Counted from the stretch's first letter, positions 34,380-44,983 are shown. The stretch is DNA of 64,000 bases from Brachyspira innocens ATCC 29796 (GCF_000384655.1 NZ_ARQI01000129.1:1-64000); one strand, 5' to 3'. Notes: a model not told the origin generated them from the sequence alone. Translations and numbers: made by a program.

Positions 34380-36950
34380 TTATTTTGAATAAGGAGTATT
34401 TTTAAGCGGAAGTTCTGTCTGGAACTCACCATTAAATTTGTAATATGCTAAAGCAACAGCAGGAGCAGTAGGTATACTAGAAATCTCACCTATACCAGTA
34501 GCCCCATAACCATAAGGCACACCAGGTTTTTCTATAATAATAGATTCAACATCTGGAGTTTTATCAGCCCTAAATAATCCTAAAGTACCAAATTTTACTT
34601 TAGGCACACAATTTTCAAGCGGGAATTTTTCTGTAAGAGCATATCCTAAAGACATAACAACACCGCCTTCAATCTGACCTTCCAAAGCTATAGGGTTAAT
34701 AGCCTTTCCTATGTCATGAGCTGCAACAATCTTTTGTATAGTACCGTCATCATTAAGTAGGCAAACCTGAGTAGCATAACTATAAGCAACATGAGAAACA
34801 GGGTGAGGTTTATCAACGCCCATTTTATCAGTTATAGTAAGCCATTCGCCATAAAACTCTTTGCCTTCCAAATCTTTTAAAGTTTTTCCTTTATCAAGTT
34901 CTTTTTTAAGCTCCTCGCAGGCTCTCTTACAAGCTTCACCTGTTATAAGAGTTTGTCTTGAGCCTGAAGTGGTACCAGAATCTGGAGAAGTAGCCGTATT
35001 AGGCTGATGAATAATAATCTTATCATCATCTAAATCAAGAGTTTCTCCTACTATCTGATAAAGAACAGTAGCAATACCCTGCCCTATACAAGAAGCAGCA
35101 GAATATACATGTACTTTTTCATCTTCAACAACTAAACGAACTCTTCCAGTATCTGGAAGTCCCACACCTACACCAGAGTTTTTCAAAGCACAAGCTATAC
35201 CTACATTTTTATTATTATAATATATATCTTTAACAGCCTCTAATGTTTCAACAAGTCCAGTAGCTTCATCAGCTATTTGATAGTTAGGAAGTACCTGACC
35301 AGGACGTATAGCATTTCTATATCTTATTTCCCAAGGATCTAATCCGCACATTTCAGCAAGTAAGTTTATATTCATTTCAGTAGCAAAACAAGACTGCGGC
35401 ACTCCGAATCCCCTGAAAGGTCCAGTAGGAGGATTATTAGTATAGAAAGATTTACCCTCTATATCTATAACCTGATAATTATAAGGACCAGCAGCATGAG
35501 TACAAGCTCTCTGAAGTACTGGACCAGATAAAGAAGCATAAGCACCTGCATCAGTAATTAAAGTAGCTTTCATAGCAGTAAGTATACCATTTTCATCACA
35601 GGCAGTAGTCATATCTATACTCATAGGGTGGCGTTTTGGGTGCCAATTAATACTTTCCTGTCTTGTAAGTTTGAACTTAACAGGTCTTTTTGTTCTGTAT
35701 GCCATTATAGCAGCATAATGCTGAACGCTCATATCCTCTTTACCGCCGAAACCGCCGCCTACATATTTATTTTCTACTACAACCTTATCTGGCTCTATAC
35801 CCAAAGCCATAGAAACTTCTCTTTTTGTATCATAAACACTTTGATCGCTAGAATATATAAATATGCCGTCATTAAAAGGCATAGCAACAGCAACTTCAGC
35901 TTCCATAAAAGCATGCTCTGTCCAAGGAAGTTCATAATGCCTTGTAACTTTATATTTTGATTTCGCTATTACCTCATCAGCATTTCCTTTAACTAATCTT
36001 TCATGAGTAAGAAGATTGCTTTCTCTCTCTTCATGAACCAAAGGAGCATCTGCTTTCATAGCCTCTTCTGGATTTCTTACCAAAGGAAGCTCTTCATATT
36101 CTACTTTTACTAAATCTCTAGCTTTTTTAGCTGTGGCTTCATCTTCAGCCACTATCAAAGCTAGTCCGTCAGCAATAAATCTTGTAGTCTCACCCTCACC
36201 TATAAGTACGTCCCAGTCATGGAAAATATGACCTATTTTTTTGTCACCTGGTAAATCTTTAGAAGTAATAACATCAACTACACCTTTTAAAGCCTTTGCT
36301 TCGCTTGTATCAATTTTTAATATTTTTGCTCTAGGATATTTAGTTCTAACAGCTACACCATAAAGCATTCGATCTATTTCAACATCATCACAGTATTCAC
36401 CAGTACCTAATGCTTTTTCTTTTGCGTCTATTCTTGCAATATTTCTGTCGCCTAATTTTACCTTTCCTTTGTAGTCTTTAACATCAATATTTTCTCTTAT
36501 CATTTTAGCTGCTAATTCTATAGCATCAATAATTTTTTTGTATCCTGTACATCTGCAAATATTATTTTTTATAGCGGCTACTATTTCAAGTCTAGTAGGA
36601 TTATTATTTTTATCTATTAAACCTTTAGCACATATAACCATACCCGGTATACAGAATCCGCATTGAACAGCCCCAGCAACTGCAAAAGCATGAGAATATA
36701 CATCTTTTTCTCTTTGAGTAAAACCTTCTATAGTTTGTACACTTTTTCCCTGAAGTCTTCCTATAGTTTGTATACATGCTTTAGTTGGTTTTCCATCTAT
36801 TAAAACAGTACAAGTTCCGCATGCTCCCTCAGAACAGCCGTCTTTTACAGATTTGCACTTGCAGTCATTTCTAAGAACATCCATTAATTTTCTGTCAGAA
36901 TCAAAGCTCATTTCCTTGCCATTAATGATAATATTAACGCTCTCGCCCAT
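34380..36950 (-). CDS. xdh: Selenium-dependent xanthine dehydrogenase-type molybdenum hydroxylase (fused Fe-S/Mo)
   Basis: A single 856-residue chain joins a 2Fe-2S module to the molybdenum domains. Ferredoxin-type cysteines are at about C39, C44, C47, C59 and the second cluster at about C97, C100, C132, C134 (CGFCIPGM...ICRCTGY). The Mo domain carries GGGFGGKE near 390, FRGFGVPQ near 508 and the catalytic-Glu block GATGIGE near 816-822. This fused form, beside yqeB, ygfK and ssnA, is the architecture called Se-dependent xanthine dehydrogenase. No FAD domain is included, so electrons need a partner, perhaps YgfK. Selenium would be a labile ligand, not selenocysteine: there is no in-frame TGA. 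The substrate is likely a purine but could be another heterocycle. Confidence 0.88.
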   Translation of the reverse strand: MGESVNIIINGKEMSFDSDRKLMDVLRNDCKCKSVKDGCSEGACGTCTVLIDGKPTKACIQTIGRLQGKSVQTIEGFTQREKDVYSHAFAVAGAVQCGFCIPGMVICAKGLIDKNNNPTRLEIVAAIKNNICRCTGYKKIIDAIELAAKMIRENIDVKDYKGKVKLGDRNIARIDAKEKALGTGEYCDDVEIDRMLYGVAVRTKYPRAKILKIDTSEAKALKGVVDVITSKDLPGDKKIGHIFHDWDVLIGEGETTRFIADGLALIVAEDEATAKKARDLVKVEYEELPLVRNPEEAMKADAPLVHEERESNLLTHERLVKGNADEVIAKSKYKVTRHYELPWTEHAFMEAEVAVAMPFNDGIFIYSSDQSVYDTKREVSMALGIEPDKVVVENKYVGGGFGGKEDMSVQHYAAIMAYRTKRPVKFKLTRQESINWHPKRHPMSIDMTTACDENGILTAMKATLITDAGAYASLSGPVLQRACTHAAGPYNYQVIDIEGKSFYTNNPPTGPFRGFGVPQSCFATEMNINLLAEMCGLDPWEIRYRNAIRPGQVLPNYQIADEATGLVETLEAVKDIYYNNKNVGIACALKNSGVGVGLPDTGRVRLVVEDEKVHVYSAASCIGQGIATVLYQIVGETLDLDDDKIIIHQPNTATSPDSGTTSGSRQTLITGEACKRACEELKKELDKGKTLKDLEGKEFYGEWLTITDKMGVDKPHPVSHVAYSYATQVCLLNDDGTIQKIVAAHDIGKAINPIALEGQIEGGVVMSLGYALTEKFPLENCVPKVKFGTLGLFRADKTPDVESIIIEKPGVPYGYGATGIGEISSIPTAPAVALAYYKFNGEFQTELPLKNTPYSK

Positions 36951-37048
36951 ATAAAATTACCTCCCATTTTAATAATATTAATAAACATAACAATGGAGAT
37001 TTATATTCTCCACTGTTATGCCATTATATAATAATAAAAACCCAAAAA

Positions 37049-40024
37049 TTATTTCAATATAAGATATTTATAATTATTAAATACGCTATCGACTATACTA
37101 TAAACTCCATTAAAGTTTTTAGAACTTCCAGCTTTATAAGATTCTTCCTTGCCGTCTATTCTAAGTTTAGCATTACCTTCTTTATCTAAGAATAAGAAAC
37201 CGTCATTCTTAGAGTTTTTCATATCATCTGCAGTGGCAAATAATGTAAACTTATCTTTATAAGGTGCTGAACTATAAGGACAGAATGTTTCACAGTTACC
37301 GCATTCATTACACATATAGTCAACATGTATAATCTGTGATATTTTAGCTCCGCCCTCAACTTTAACTGATATATTTGCTCTATTAGGACAAACCTCAGCA
37401 CAGCTTTCGCATATATAGTCGCAAGTTAAACATCTACTAGCTTCAGGGTCTTTTGACACCTCCTTTAGATTACCTTTTTTACTGTAAGAAATCTCTTCAG
37501 TAGAAACAGAAGGCAAATTAGGAGCAACTGCTTTTCCTAGTACTGCCTCAGCAATAACTTTAGCATCTCTTATAGCTTCAACTATAGTAGCAGCTCCGTA
37601 AAGTCCGTCTCCAGCAATATAAACATTTTTGAGAGATGATTCATTATTAGCATTGCATTTTGGTTTTCCTCTGTCATCAACTTCTATTCCGTTAGATTTA
37701 TAAAACTCTGATTCAATCTGCTCACCTATAGAAGCTATAACTGTACTTGCAGGAACTTCTACTGTTTCTTTAGTTTCAACAACATTTCTTCTTCCTTTTT
37801 CATCATAGTCTGATAATTCCATTTTTCTGCATAAAAGTTTTCCGTTCTCTATTTTTACAGGTGCTAATAATTCCATAAACTCAACACCATCTTCTAAAGC
37901 CTCTTTAAGTTCTTCTTCTAAGGCAGGCATATATCTTTTAGTTCTTCTATAAACTAATCTAACATTTTTAACGCCTTTATTTTTCTTAGCAGCACGGGCA
38001 GCGTCCATAGCAGTATTACCGCCTCCTATAACTACTACATCTTCTCCTAAATCTACATTGCCGTTAGTTTTATTGAACTCTTCTAAGAATTTGAGAGCAT
38101 TTATAGATTCTCCAGCCTCAAGCTTCAAAGGCATGTTTTTATGTGCACCTATACAAACAACAGTATAATCATAATTTTTAGAAAACTCTTTTATATCTTT
38201 TATCTCTTTTCCAAGTTCAAATTTTACACCCATTTGCTTGCATAAACTCACATCATTTCCAATCTCTTCAGCTGATATTCTAAAATTAGGTATAATATTA
38301 GCAACAACTCCGCCAGCTTTTTCTCTTTTATCAAATACTGTAACTTCTATTCCAGCACGTGCCAAGAAAAATGCTGCAGAAAGTCCAGCAGGTCCAGCCC
38401 CTATAATACCAGCTTTTTTTCCTATAGAAGGTGCTGGTTTTAAAGTAGAGATAACATTTTTATAACCAGCTCTAGCAGCCTCTAATTTGCAAGCTCTTAT
38501 ACTTACAGGCTCTTCATAGAATTGTCTAGTACAAGTATCCATACAAGTATGAGGACATAATATACCAGTAACAAAAGGCATAGCATTTTTTTCTATAATT
38601 ACTTTGAAAGATTCATCATATTTGCCTTCAGAATTAAGTCTTATATATGTTGTAAGGTCTTGATGTATAGGGCAAGTTTCCATACAAGGTGCAGTATAAC
38701 AGTCTACCAAAGGAACTTTTTTCTTAATTTTTCTGCTTGCAAGAGGTTTGATAGGTTTAGTATGATGTTTATCTTTTTTGCTTGCTTCAACTATTTTTTC
38801 AGCTTTAGCAACATCTACTTTTGTAAATGGTTTATATTCTTTAAGATTTTTAGCTATTTGTTCAGTTCTTTGATAACCGCCTGTTTTTAATAAAGTTGTA
38901 GCAATAGTTACAGGCCAAATTCCTGCATCTATAACATCATTAATATTGAAATAATCACATCCGCCAGAGTATGATATTCTTAAATTTCCGTCAAAATCCT
39001 TACTCAATCTTGAAGCTACTGTCATAGAAAGTGGGAATAATGATTTACCAGACATATACATCTCTTCAGAAGGAAGTTCTTTCTGCTTAACATCTACTGG
39101 GAATGTATTAGTGATTTTTACTCCAAATAAAAGAGAGTTGTCAGAAGCTAATTTCTGAAGTCTTTGAAGCATTGGAACTGCATCGCTGTACTGTAAATCA
39201 TCTTTAAAGTGAAAATCGGTAAATGATATATAATCATAACCCATATCATCTAATGTTTTTCTAGCATAATCATAACCTAAAAGTGTAGGATTGCATTTAA
39301 CAAAGGTATTTAATTTTTTTTCTGTGATTAAATAAGAAGCGATTTTTTCTATTTCAGTAGGAGGACATCCATGAAGAGTAGACAAAGTAACAGAATTACA
39401 TACATCAGCATTAATTTTATCAATATCTTCTTTTTTGAAGTTTTTGAATCTGTCAATATTATCATTAAGCCACTTTATACATTCTTTAAATATAGGAGTA
39501 TTAGAAGCGTCTTTTAATCCTTCAATAAACTTATCTATCTTTTCTAGTTTAATACCTTCATAATCATAACCAACAGACATATTAAACTGAAAACCGTCCA
39601 TATCTCCCAAATCCCATTCTTTAGCTATAACTTTTAAAGCCACCCAAGCCTTAACATACTCATCAAAAGCCTGAGGTACATAAAGCTCTGTTGACCATTC
39701 ACAGTTATAACATTCATCATTAGCAGCTATACAAGGTTTGGCTACGCATTTACTTAATTCTTCACCGTCCATTTTTTGTACTGTTTTGAGTTCAAAGAAT
39801 CTGCTTCCAGTATAGTATGCGGCTATTATATTTTGTGCTAACTGAGTATGAGGTCCTGCTGCAGGTCCTATAGGAGTCTCTAATTTTCTTCCAAAAATTT
39901 CATAATATTTAGATTTATCAGCTTTAAAGACTCTCGAAATACCAAATACTTTACCTGTCTTTTTTTCTTCCAAAATCCAATTCATAAGATTTCCAAAAGG
40001 AATAGGTGTCATTACATCACTCAT
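37049..40024 (-). CDS. ygfK: YgfK-type FAD/Fe-S oxidoreductase ('putative selenate reductase subunit')
   Basis: The 991 residues have three parts. Residues 1-400 form a dihydroorotate/dihydropyrimidine-dehydrogenase-like barrel (TPIGPAAGPHTQLAQNIIAAY, SVTLSTLHGCPP). Residues 440-850 resemble the GltD/DPD N-terminal module: Cys clusters at about C442, C447, C451 and C490, C494, C498, an FAD loop GIIGAGPAGLSAA near 539-551 and a second nucleotide loop VVIGGGNTAMDAARAA near 652. The C terminus has two ferredoxin-like clusters (CDYICESCAEVCP and CNECGNCETFCP). The domain order is that of dihydropyrimidine dehydrogenase with barrel and FAD modules permuted. A role in reducing or oxidising a purine-derived ring, or in carrying electrons for the hydroxylase, fits better than selenate reduction. 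A GGAGG site precedes the ATG. Confidence 0.9.
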   Translation of the reverse strand: MSDVMTPIPFGNLMNWILEEKKTGKVFGISRVFKADKSKYYEIFGRKLETPIGPAAGPHTQLAQNIIAAYYTGSRFFELKTVQKMDGEELSKCVAKPCIAANDECYNCEWSTELYVPQAFDEYVKAWVALKVIAKEWDLGDMDGFQFNMSVGYDYEGIKLEKIDKFIEGLKDASNTPIFKECIKWLNDNIDRFKNFKKEDIDKINADVCNSVTLSTLHGCPPTEIEKIASYLITEKKLNTFVKCNPTLLGYDYARKTLDDMGYDYISFTDFHFKDDLQYSDAVPMLQRLQKLASDNSLLFGVKITNTFPVDVKQKELPSEEMYMSGKSLFPLSMTVASRLSKDFDGNLRISYSGGCDYFNINDVIDAGIWPVTIATTLLKTGGYQRTEQIAKNLKEYKPFTKVDVAKAEKIVEASKKDKHHTKPIKPLASRKIKKKVPLVDCYTAPCMETCPIHQDLTTYIRLNSEGKYDESFKVIIEKNAMPFVTGILCPHTCMDTCTRQFYEEPVSIRACKLEAARAGYKNVISTLKPAPSIGKKAGIIGAGPAGLSAAFFLARAGIEVTVFDKREKAGGVVANIIPNFRISAEEIGNDVSLCKQMGVKFELGKEIKDIKEFSKNYDYTVVCIGAHKNMPLKLEAGESINALKFLEEFNKTNGNVDLGEDVVVIGGGNTAMDAARAAKKNKGVKNVRLVYRRTKRYMPALEEELKEALEDGVEFMELLAPVKIENGKLLCRKMELSDYDEKGRRNVVETKETVEVPASTVIASIGEQIESEFYKSNGIEVDDRGKPKCNANNESSLKNVYIAGDGLYGAATIVEAIRDAKVIAEAVLGKAVAPNLPSVSTEEISYSKKGNLKEVSKDPEASRCLTCDYICESCAEVCPNRANISVKVEGGAKISQIIHVDYMCNECGNCETFCPYSSAPYKDKFTLFATADDMKNSKNDGFLFLDKEGNAKLRIDGKEESYKAGSSKNFNGVYSIVDSVFNNYKYLILK

Positions 40025-40162
40025 TATATAATTCCTCCAAATAATTATTACTGTTATTTATTTTATTTCATACTTACTTATATACATAAAATATTTATAT
40101 ACCAAATAATGAACAAATATATATCCATTATTTGGTATAATTCATAAAGAGTCTATTATTAA

Positions 40163-41494
40163 TTATTTATTGATTTGTTTCCAAAGTTTATCAGATTCTT
40201 CTTTTATTTTAGCATAAGCTGCTTCTTCATCAATTTTTGTAAGTTTTCTATCTCTCATTAATACTTCGCCATTACAAATAGTAGTATTAACATGTCCGCC
40301 ATTCATACCGAATAATATATGTCCGTTAATATTTTTATCGCTTAATTCTGTATAGTTTTTATAATCCATTATAATAACATCAGCAGCAGCATTTTCTTTT
40401 AGTATGCCTAGAGGAGTTTCAAAATAACGGTTAGCTATTTTAGCATTATTTTCAAAAAGCATTTGAGGTATTTCGCCCCAAGCAGCATTAGGATTGCAAA
40501 GACTATGTTTATGAAGAACATTAGCTACTTTGTATGATTCTGTCATATCATGAGTATATCCGTCAGTACCCAAACCTGTTAATATACCTTTTTTCATTAA
40601 TTCCATAGTAGGAGGACATCCGCAGGCATTACCCATATTAGATTCTGGATTATGAGAAGTCATAGTATCAGTATCTTTTATTGAATCCATTTCATGAGGA
40701 TTAATATATATACAGTGTACAAGTATAGTTTTCGGACCTAAAACTTTAAAATCATAAAGTCTGTCAACTATTCTTTTACCATGATCTTTAAGGCAGGCAT
40801 GCAAATCTTCTATACCTTCAGCAACATGTATATGACAGCCTATGCCTTCAGGTAAATCTTTCATACATGCTTCCATAGTTTTGTCAGAAATAGTAAAAGA
40901 GGCATGCATACCCATCATAGCTTTAATCATATCAGTTTTATCAGCCATAGCATGTTTAATAAAGTCAAGATTTTCTTTAACAGAAGCCTTAGATTTAGCC
41001 TCCCCGTCCCTATCAGAAACTTCATAACATAGACAAGAACGCACCCCCATAGTTTTGGCAGCTTCTTCTATAGCAAATAAAGAACCTTCTATATGCCCGA
41101 AACTTGCATGATGGTCAAATACTGTAGTAACTCCGTTTTTTATTGATTCTATATAAGTGGCCATAGCACTTTGTTTTGTCTGCTCTAAAGTAAGATTTCT
41201 ATCTATAGTCCACCACATTCCGTCTAATATTTCTAAAAAACCTTTAGGATTATAGCCATTAATACTGAAGCCTCTAGCCATAGCAGAGTAAATATGTTCA
41301 TGCACATTTATAAATGCAGGCATAATAACTCCGCCTTTAGCATCTATATACTCAGCATCTTTATATTTAGCCTTTAAATCAGAAGTTTTTCCCACTTCTT
41401 TAATTAATCTTCCATCACAAAGCACCGCACCGTCTTCTAAAAAGGGCATATTATTATCTCTTGTAATTAATTTTCCTCCCCCTATTAATAGCAT
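40163..41494 (-). CDS. ssnA: SsnA family aminohydrolase
   Basis: The 443 residues are an amidohydrolase-superfamily metalloenzyme, ATZ/TRZ (guanine deaminase-like) type. Metal ligands are H65 and H67 in NVHEHIYSAMARGF, His in GCHIHVAEGIED near 226 and ILVHCIYINPHE near 260, and Asp in GLGTDGYTHDMTE near 308-317. The C terminus shows the usual returning beta domain with the N-terminal strands. In this locus type SsnA is thought to deaminate or open a purine-derived ring. It is the first gene of the minus-strand operon and is divergent from the regulator. Confidence 0.9.
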   Translation of the reverse strand: MLLIGGGKLITRDNNMPFLEDGAVLCDGRLIKEVGKTSDLKAKYKDAEYIDAKGGVIMPAFINVHEHIYSAMARGFSINGYNPKGFLEILDGMWWTIDRNLTLEQTKQSAMATYIESIKNGVTTVFDHHASFGHIEGSLFAIEEAAKTMGVRSCLCYEVSDRDGEAKSKASVKENLDFIKHAMADKTDMIKAMMGMHASFTISDKTMEACMKDLPEGIGCHIHVAEGIEDLHACLKDHGKRIVDRLYDFKVLGPKTILVHCIYINPHEMDSIKDTDTMTSHNPESNMGNACGCPPTMELMKKGILTGLGTDGYTHDMTESYKVANVLHKHSLCNPNAAWGEIPQMLFENNAKIANRYFETPLGILKENAAADVIIMDYKNYTELSDKNINGHILFGMNGGHVNTTICNGEVLMRDRKLTKIDEEAAYAKIKEESDKLWKQINK

Positions 41495-41552
41495 AAGCTG
41501 ACTCCTAAAATTATATATTTTAATGAAATTATTTTTTTCTATACATTTTAAT

Positions 41553-41580
41553 AGGATATTAAAAAAAGCACATTTGTCAA
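41553..41580 (-). promoter_or_regulatory. Promoter candidate of the ssnA-ygfK-xdh-yqeB operon
   Basis: Minus-strand TTGACA (41575-41580), 16-base spacer, TATCCT (41553-41558), about 60 bases before the ssnA start. Confidence 0.4.
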
Positions 41581-41597
41581 CGAATTTTCAAAAAAAA

Positions 41598-41639
41598 TTT
41601 AGATTTTTCCTTGAAAATCTAAAAAAAAGTTAGTATACT
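41598..41639 (+). promoter_or_regulatory. Regulator promoter with overlapping operator dyad
   Basis: TTGAAA (41611-41616), 17-base spacer and TATACT (41634-41639). A 10-bp perfect inverted repeat, tttagatttt (41598-41607) and aaaatctaaa (41614-41623), spans the -35 box. It lies in the divergent gap between the two operons, so one bound regulator could control both. Confidence 0.6.
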
Positions 41640-41695
41640 ATAAACGTATCTATTGATGATATAATTAACCATAAAAAGTATATTTTAGGATATTT

Positions 41696-42349
41696 ATGAG
41701 CTCTAATATAATACTTGAAACATTGATAAGCGTAGCACATGGTATAGCAAGACAATTCGGTAATAACTGCGAAGTGTGTATACATGAACTAAAAGAAGAT
41801 GATTTAGATCATACTATAGTTTTTATCATTAACGGAGGAATCACTGGAAGAAAAGCTGGAGAAGGTGCATCAAATGTAGTGTTGAATACTATAGAAAAAT
41901 TAAAAAAAGGAGAACCTATAGTAGATCATTTATCATATCTTACAAAAGCATCAAACGGAAAAATATTAAAGTCTTCAACTGTATTTATAAAGGATATAAA
42001 CGGCAAGTATAAATATATACTGTCTATAAATTTTGATATAACTAATTTAATGCCTTTTAAAAGCGATTTAGAAAGTCTTTTAAACACAGAAGATAAATCA
42101 AAATTAGAAGAAATACCAAATAGTGCTCAGGAACTTATGGAAAAACTTATAATAAAAAGTGAAGAATTAATAGGAAAACCTGCAAGCATAATGAATAAAG
42201 AAGAAAAAATAAGAGCTATAAAGTTTTTGAATAATTCTGGAGTATTTTTAATAACAAAATCAGGAGATAAAGTATCAAATCATTTTGGAATAAGTAAATT
42301 CACTCTATATAATTATATAGATTCAAAAAAGGAGGATATAAATGAGTGA
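41696..42349 (+). CDS. YheO/DauR-type PAS-HTH transcriptional regulator
   Basis: The 217 residues have a YheO-like PAS domain (about 5-125: GNNCEVCIHELKEDDLDHTIVFIINGGITGRKAGEGAS, LKSSTVFIKDINGKYKYILSINFDIT) and a C-terminal HTH_22-type domain (FLITKSGDKVSNHFGISKFTLYNYI, about 183-207). Relatives such as E. coli DauR sense amino-acid-type ligands. Its gene overlaps ygeX by eight bases, placing it first in the plus-strand catabolic operon. It is therefore the likely sensor for the whole locus. This differs from E. coli, where the ygeWXY cluster is flanked by the sigma-54-type regulator YgeV. Confidence 0.85.
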   Translation: MSSNIILETLISVAHGIARQFGNNCEVCIHELKEDDLDHTIVFIINGGITGRKAGEGASNVVLNTIEKLKKGEPIVDHLSYLTKASNGKILKSSTVFIKDINGKYKYILSINFDITNLMPFKSDLESLLNTEDKSKLEEIPNSAQELMEKLIIKSEELIGKPASIMNKEEKIRAIKFLNNSGVFLITKSGDKVSNHFGISKFTLYNYIDSKKEDINE

Positions 42350-43535
42350 GCTTAAATGGGCTGAAAATAAGATGCCTAAAACAGATGATAAAAATTTACC
42401 AATAATGTCTATTGAGGAAGTAAAAAAAGCAAAGGCATTTCACCAAAGTTTCCCTCAATACACACAAACACCATTATCAGAACTAAAAGAAATGGCTAAA
42501 TATTTAGGTTTAGGAACTGTAAAAGTAAAAGACGAATCATACAGATTTGGTCTTAATGCCTTTAAAGTATTAGGCGGTTCTTACTCTATGGCTAAATACA
42601 TAGCACAAAAAATGGGAAAAGATGTAAGCGAGTTCACTTATGATGTGCTCACTTCTCAAAAATTAAAAGATGAATTCGGTCAGGCTACATTCTTCTCTGC
42701 TACAGACGGTAACCATGGAAGAGGTGTTGCTTGGGCTGCAAATAAATTAGGACAAAAATCTGTTATATTTATGCCTAAAGGCTCAACAGAAACAAGATTA
42801 AAAAATATTCAGGCTGAAGGGGCTACTGCTACAATAGAAGAATACAACTACGATGAATGTGTTAGAAAAGCTGCTGCTGAAGCTGCTAAAGTTCCAAATG
42901 GTGTAGTTGTACAGGATACTGCTTGGGAAGGCTATGAAGAAATACCTGCTTGGATTATGCAAGGTTATGGTACTATGGCATTAGAAGCTGATGAACAGTT
43001 TGGAGAGAGACCTACACATGTATTTGTACAGGCTGGTGTTGGTTCTTTGGCTGGTGCTATGGTTGGATATTTCTCTAACAAATATAAAGATAATCCTCCT
43101 ATAATGGTTATAGTTGAAGCTGAAGCTGCTGCTTGTTTATATAAAGGTGCTGAAGCTGGAGACGGTAAAATAAGAATAGTAGAAGGTGATTTAAATACTA
43201 TTATGGCTGGACTTGCATGCGGAGAGCCTAATATCACTTCTTGGGATATACTTAAAAATCATGCTAACTGCTTTATAGCTGCTGAAGATATAGTTGCTGC
43301 AAGAGGAATGAGAATGCTTGCTGCTCCATTAAAAGGAGATCCTCAGGTTGTATCTGGTGAATCAGGTGCTGCTCCTTTCGGTGCTTTGGCTACTATTATG
43401 CTTAAAGATGAATATGCTGAGTTAAGAAAACAATTAAAACTTGATTCTAATTCTAAAGTATTATTATTCAGCACTGAAGGTGATACTGATCCTATAAGAT
43501 GGAAAAACATTGTTTGGGAAGCTAAAGATAGATAA
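42342..43535 (+). CDS. ygeX: 2,3-Diaminopropionate ammonia-lyase YgeX
   Basis: The 397 residues match PLP-dependent diaminopropionate ammonia-lyase, which converts 2,3-diaminopropionate to pyruvate and two ammonia. The PLP lysine is about K75 in RFGLNAFKVLGGSY; the phosphate-binding region resembles TDGNHGRGVAWAA near 124 and the Gly-rich loop QAGVGSLAGAMVGY near 227. GEPNITSWDIL and VSGESGAAPFGALA are family-specific. A strong GGAGG site precedes the ATG, which overlaps the regulator's 3' end. YgeX provides the carbon output (pyruvate) of the locus. Confidence 0.95.
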   Translation: MSELKWAENKMPKTDDKNLPIMSIEEVKKAKAFHQSFPQYTQTPLSELKEMAKYLGLGTVKVKDESYRFGLNAFKVLGGSYSMAKYIAQKMGKDVSEFTYDVLTSQKLKDEFGQATFFSATDGNHGRGVAWAANKLGQKSVIFMPKGSTETRLKNIQAEGATATIEEYNYDECVRKAAAEAAKVPNGVVVQDTAWEGYEEIPAWIMQGYGTMALEADEQFGERPTHVFVQAGVGSLAGAMVGYFSNKYKDNPPIMVIVEAEAAACLYKGAEAGDGKIRIVEGDLNTIMAGLACGEPNITSWDILKNHANCFIAAEDIVAARGMRMLAAPLKGDPQVVSGESGAAPFGALATIMLKDEYAELRKQLKLDSNSKVLLFSTEGDTDPIRWKNIVWEAKDR

Positions 43536-43595
43536 TTAATAAATTTAAATAAATTTTTATTAGAAATAAATATATATTTAGGGAGAATAAAAATA

Positions 43596-44927
43596 ATGAG
43601 TGCTATTTCAAAAGAACAATTTGAACAAATAAAAGCAAAAGCTGAAGGCTATAAAGCTGATATGACTAAATTCTTAAGAGATTTAATTAGAATTCCTAGT
43701 GAATCTTGCGAAGAAAAAGGCGTAATCGAAAGAATAGCTGAAGAGATGAAAAAAGTAGGATTCGATAAAGTTGATATAGATCCTATGGGTAATGTTTTAG
43801 GTTATATGGGAAGCGGTAAAACTTTAATAGGTATTGATGCTCATATAGACACTGTTGGTATAGGAAACAAAGCTAACTGGAAATTTGATCCTTATGAAGG
43901 TTATGAAAATGACATCGAAATAGGCGGTAGAGGAACTTCTGACCAAGAAGGCGGTATAGTTTCTGGTGTTTACGGTGCTAAAATAATGAAAGATTTAGGT
44001 CTTTTAAATGACAAATATCAAGTTGTTGTAGTTGGTACTGTACAAGAAGAAGACTGTGACGGATTATGCTGGGAATATATATGTAAAGAAAGCAAAATTA
44101 AACCTGAATTTGTAATATCTACTGAACCTACTGACGGCGGTATATACAGAGGTCAAAGAGGAAGAATGGAAATAAGAGTAGATGTTAAAGGTATTTCCTG
44201 CCATGGTTCTGCTCCGGAAAGAGGAGATAACGCTATTTACAAAATGGCTGATATACTTCAGGACATCAGAAGCCTTAATGAAAATGACGCTAAAGATTCT
44301 ACAGAAATCAAAGGCTTAGTAAAAATGCTTGAAGAAAAATACAATCCTCAATATAAAGAAGCTAACTTCTTAGGAAGAGGTACTGTAACTGTTTCTCAAA
44401 TTTTCTATACTTCTCCAAGCAGATGTGCTGTTGCTGACTCATGCTCTATATCATTAGACAGAAGAATGACAGCAGGCGAAACTTGGGAAAGCTGCCTAGA
44501 AGAAATTAGAAATCTTCCTAATGTAAAAAAATATGGTGCTGAAGTATCTATGTACAATTATGAAAGACCATCTTGGAAAGGATTAGTTTATCCAATAGAA
44601 TGCTACTTCCCTACTTGGGTAATTCCAGAAGATCATGCTGTAACTAAAGCTTTAGAAGAAGCATACAAAGGTCTTTACGGTACTGAAAGAATAGGACCTA
44701 CTCCAGAAATAGATAAAGAAAGAAAAGCTCGTCCTCTTACTGATAAATGGACATTCTCTACTAACGGCGTATCTATTATGGGACGTAACGGAATACCTTG
44801 TATAGGTTTTGGTCCTGGTGCTGAAGCTCAGGCTCATGCTCCTAATGAAATCACTTGGAAACAAGATTTGGTTCATTGTGCTGCTTTATATGCTGCTGTA
44901 CCTACTATTTACTGTGCAAATAAATAA
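43596..44927 (+). CDS. ygeY: YgeY family M20-type hydrolase
   Basis: The 443 residues are an M20/ArgE/DapE-like metallohydrolase of the YgeY type associated with selenium metabolism. Metal and catalytic residues are H83 and D85 in [12 protein letters not shown], Asp/Glu in [11 protein letters not shown] near 114-124 and [11 protein letters not shown] near 150, and the C-terminal His in [11 protein letters not shown] near 414. It should hydrolyse an amide, releasing a product for YgeX or YgeW; the physiological substrate is not visible in the sequence. It lies 60 bases after ygeX in the same operon. Confidence 0.92.
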   Translation: MSAISKEQFEQIKAKAEGYKADMTKFLRDLIRIPSESCEEKGVIERIAEEMKKVGFDKVDIDPMGNVLGYMGSGKTLIGIDAHIDTVGIGNKANWKFDPYEGYENDIEIGGRGTSDQEGGIVSGVYGAKIMKDLGLLNDKYQVVVVGTVQEEDCDGLCWEYICKESKIKPEFVISTEPTDGGIYRGQRGRMEIRVDVKGISCHGSAPERGDNAIYKMADILQDIRSLNENDAKDSTEIKGLVKMLEEKYNPQYKEANFLGRGTVTVSQIFYTSPSRCAVADSCSISLDRRMTAGETWESCLEEIRNLPNVKKYGAEVSMYNYERPSWKGLVYPIECYFPTWVIPEDHAVTKALEEAYKGLYGTERIGPTPEIDKERKARPLTDKWTFSTNGVSIMGRNGIPCIGFGPGAEAQAHAPNEITWKQDLVHCAALYAAVPTIYCANK

Positions 44928-44983
44928 TTAAATAATATAAAAAATAACCAATATAAAAATAAAATTAAAAAGGATTTTTAAAT

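Noticed and set aside
34380-36950. Selenocysteine (in-frame TGA) in the hydroxylase
   Set aside because: The frame is continuous with no TGA. Selenium in this family is a labile ligand of the Mo site, so no SECIS element is expected.
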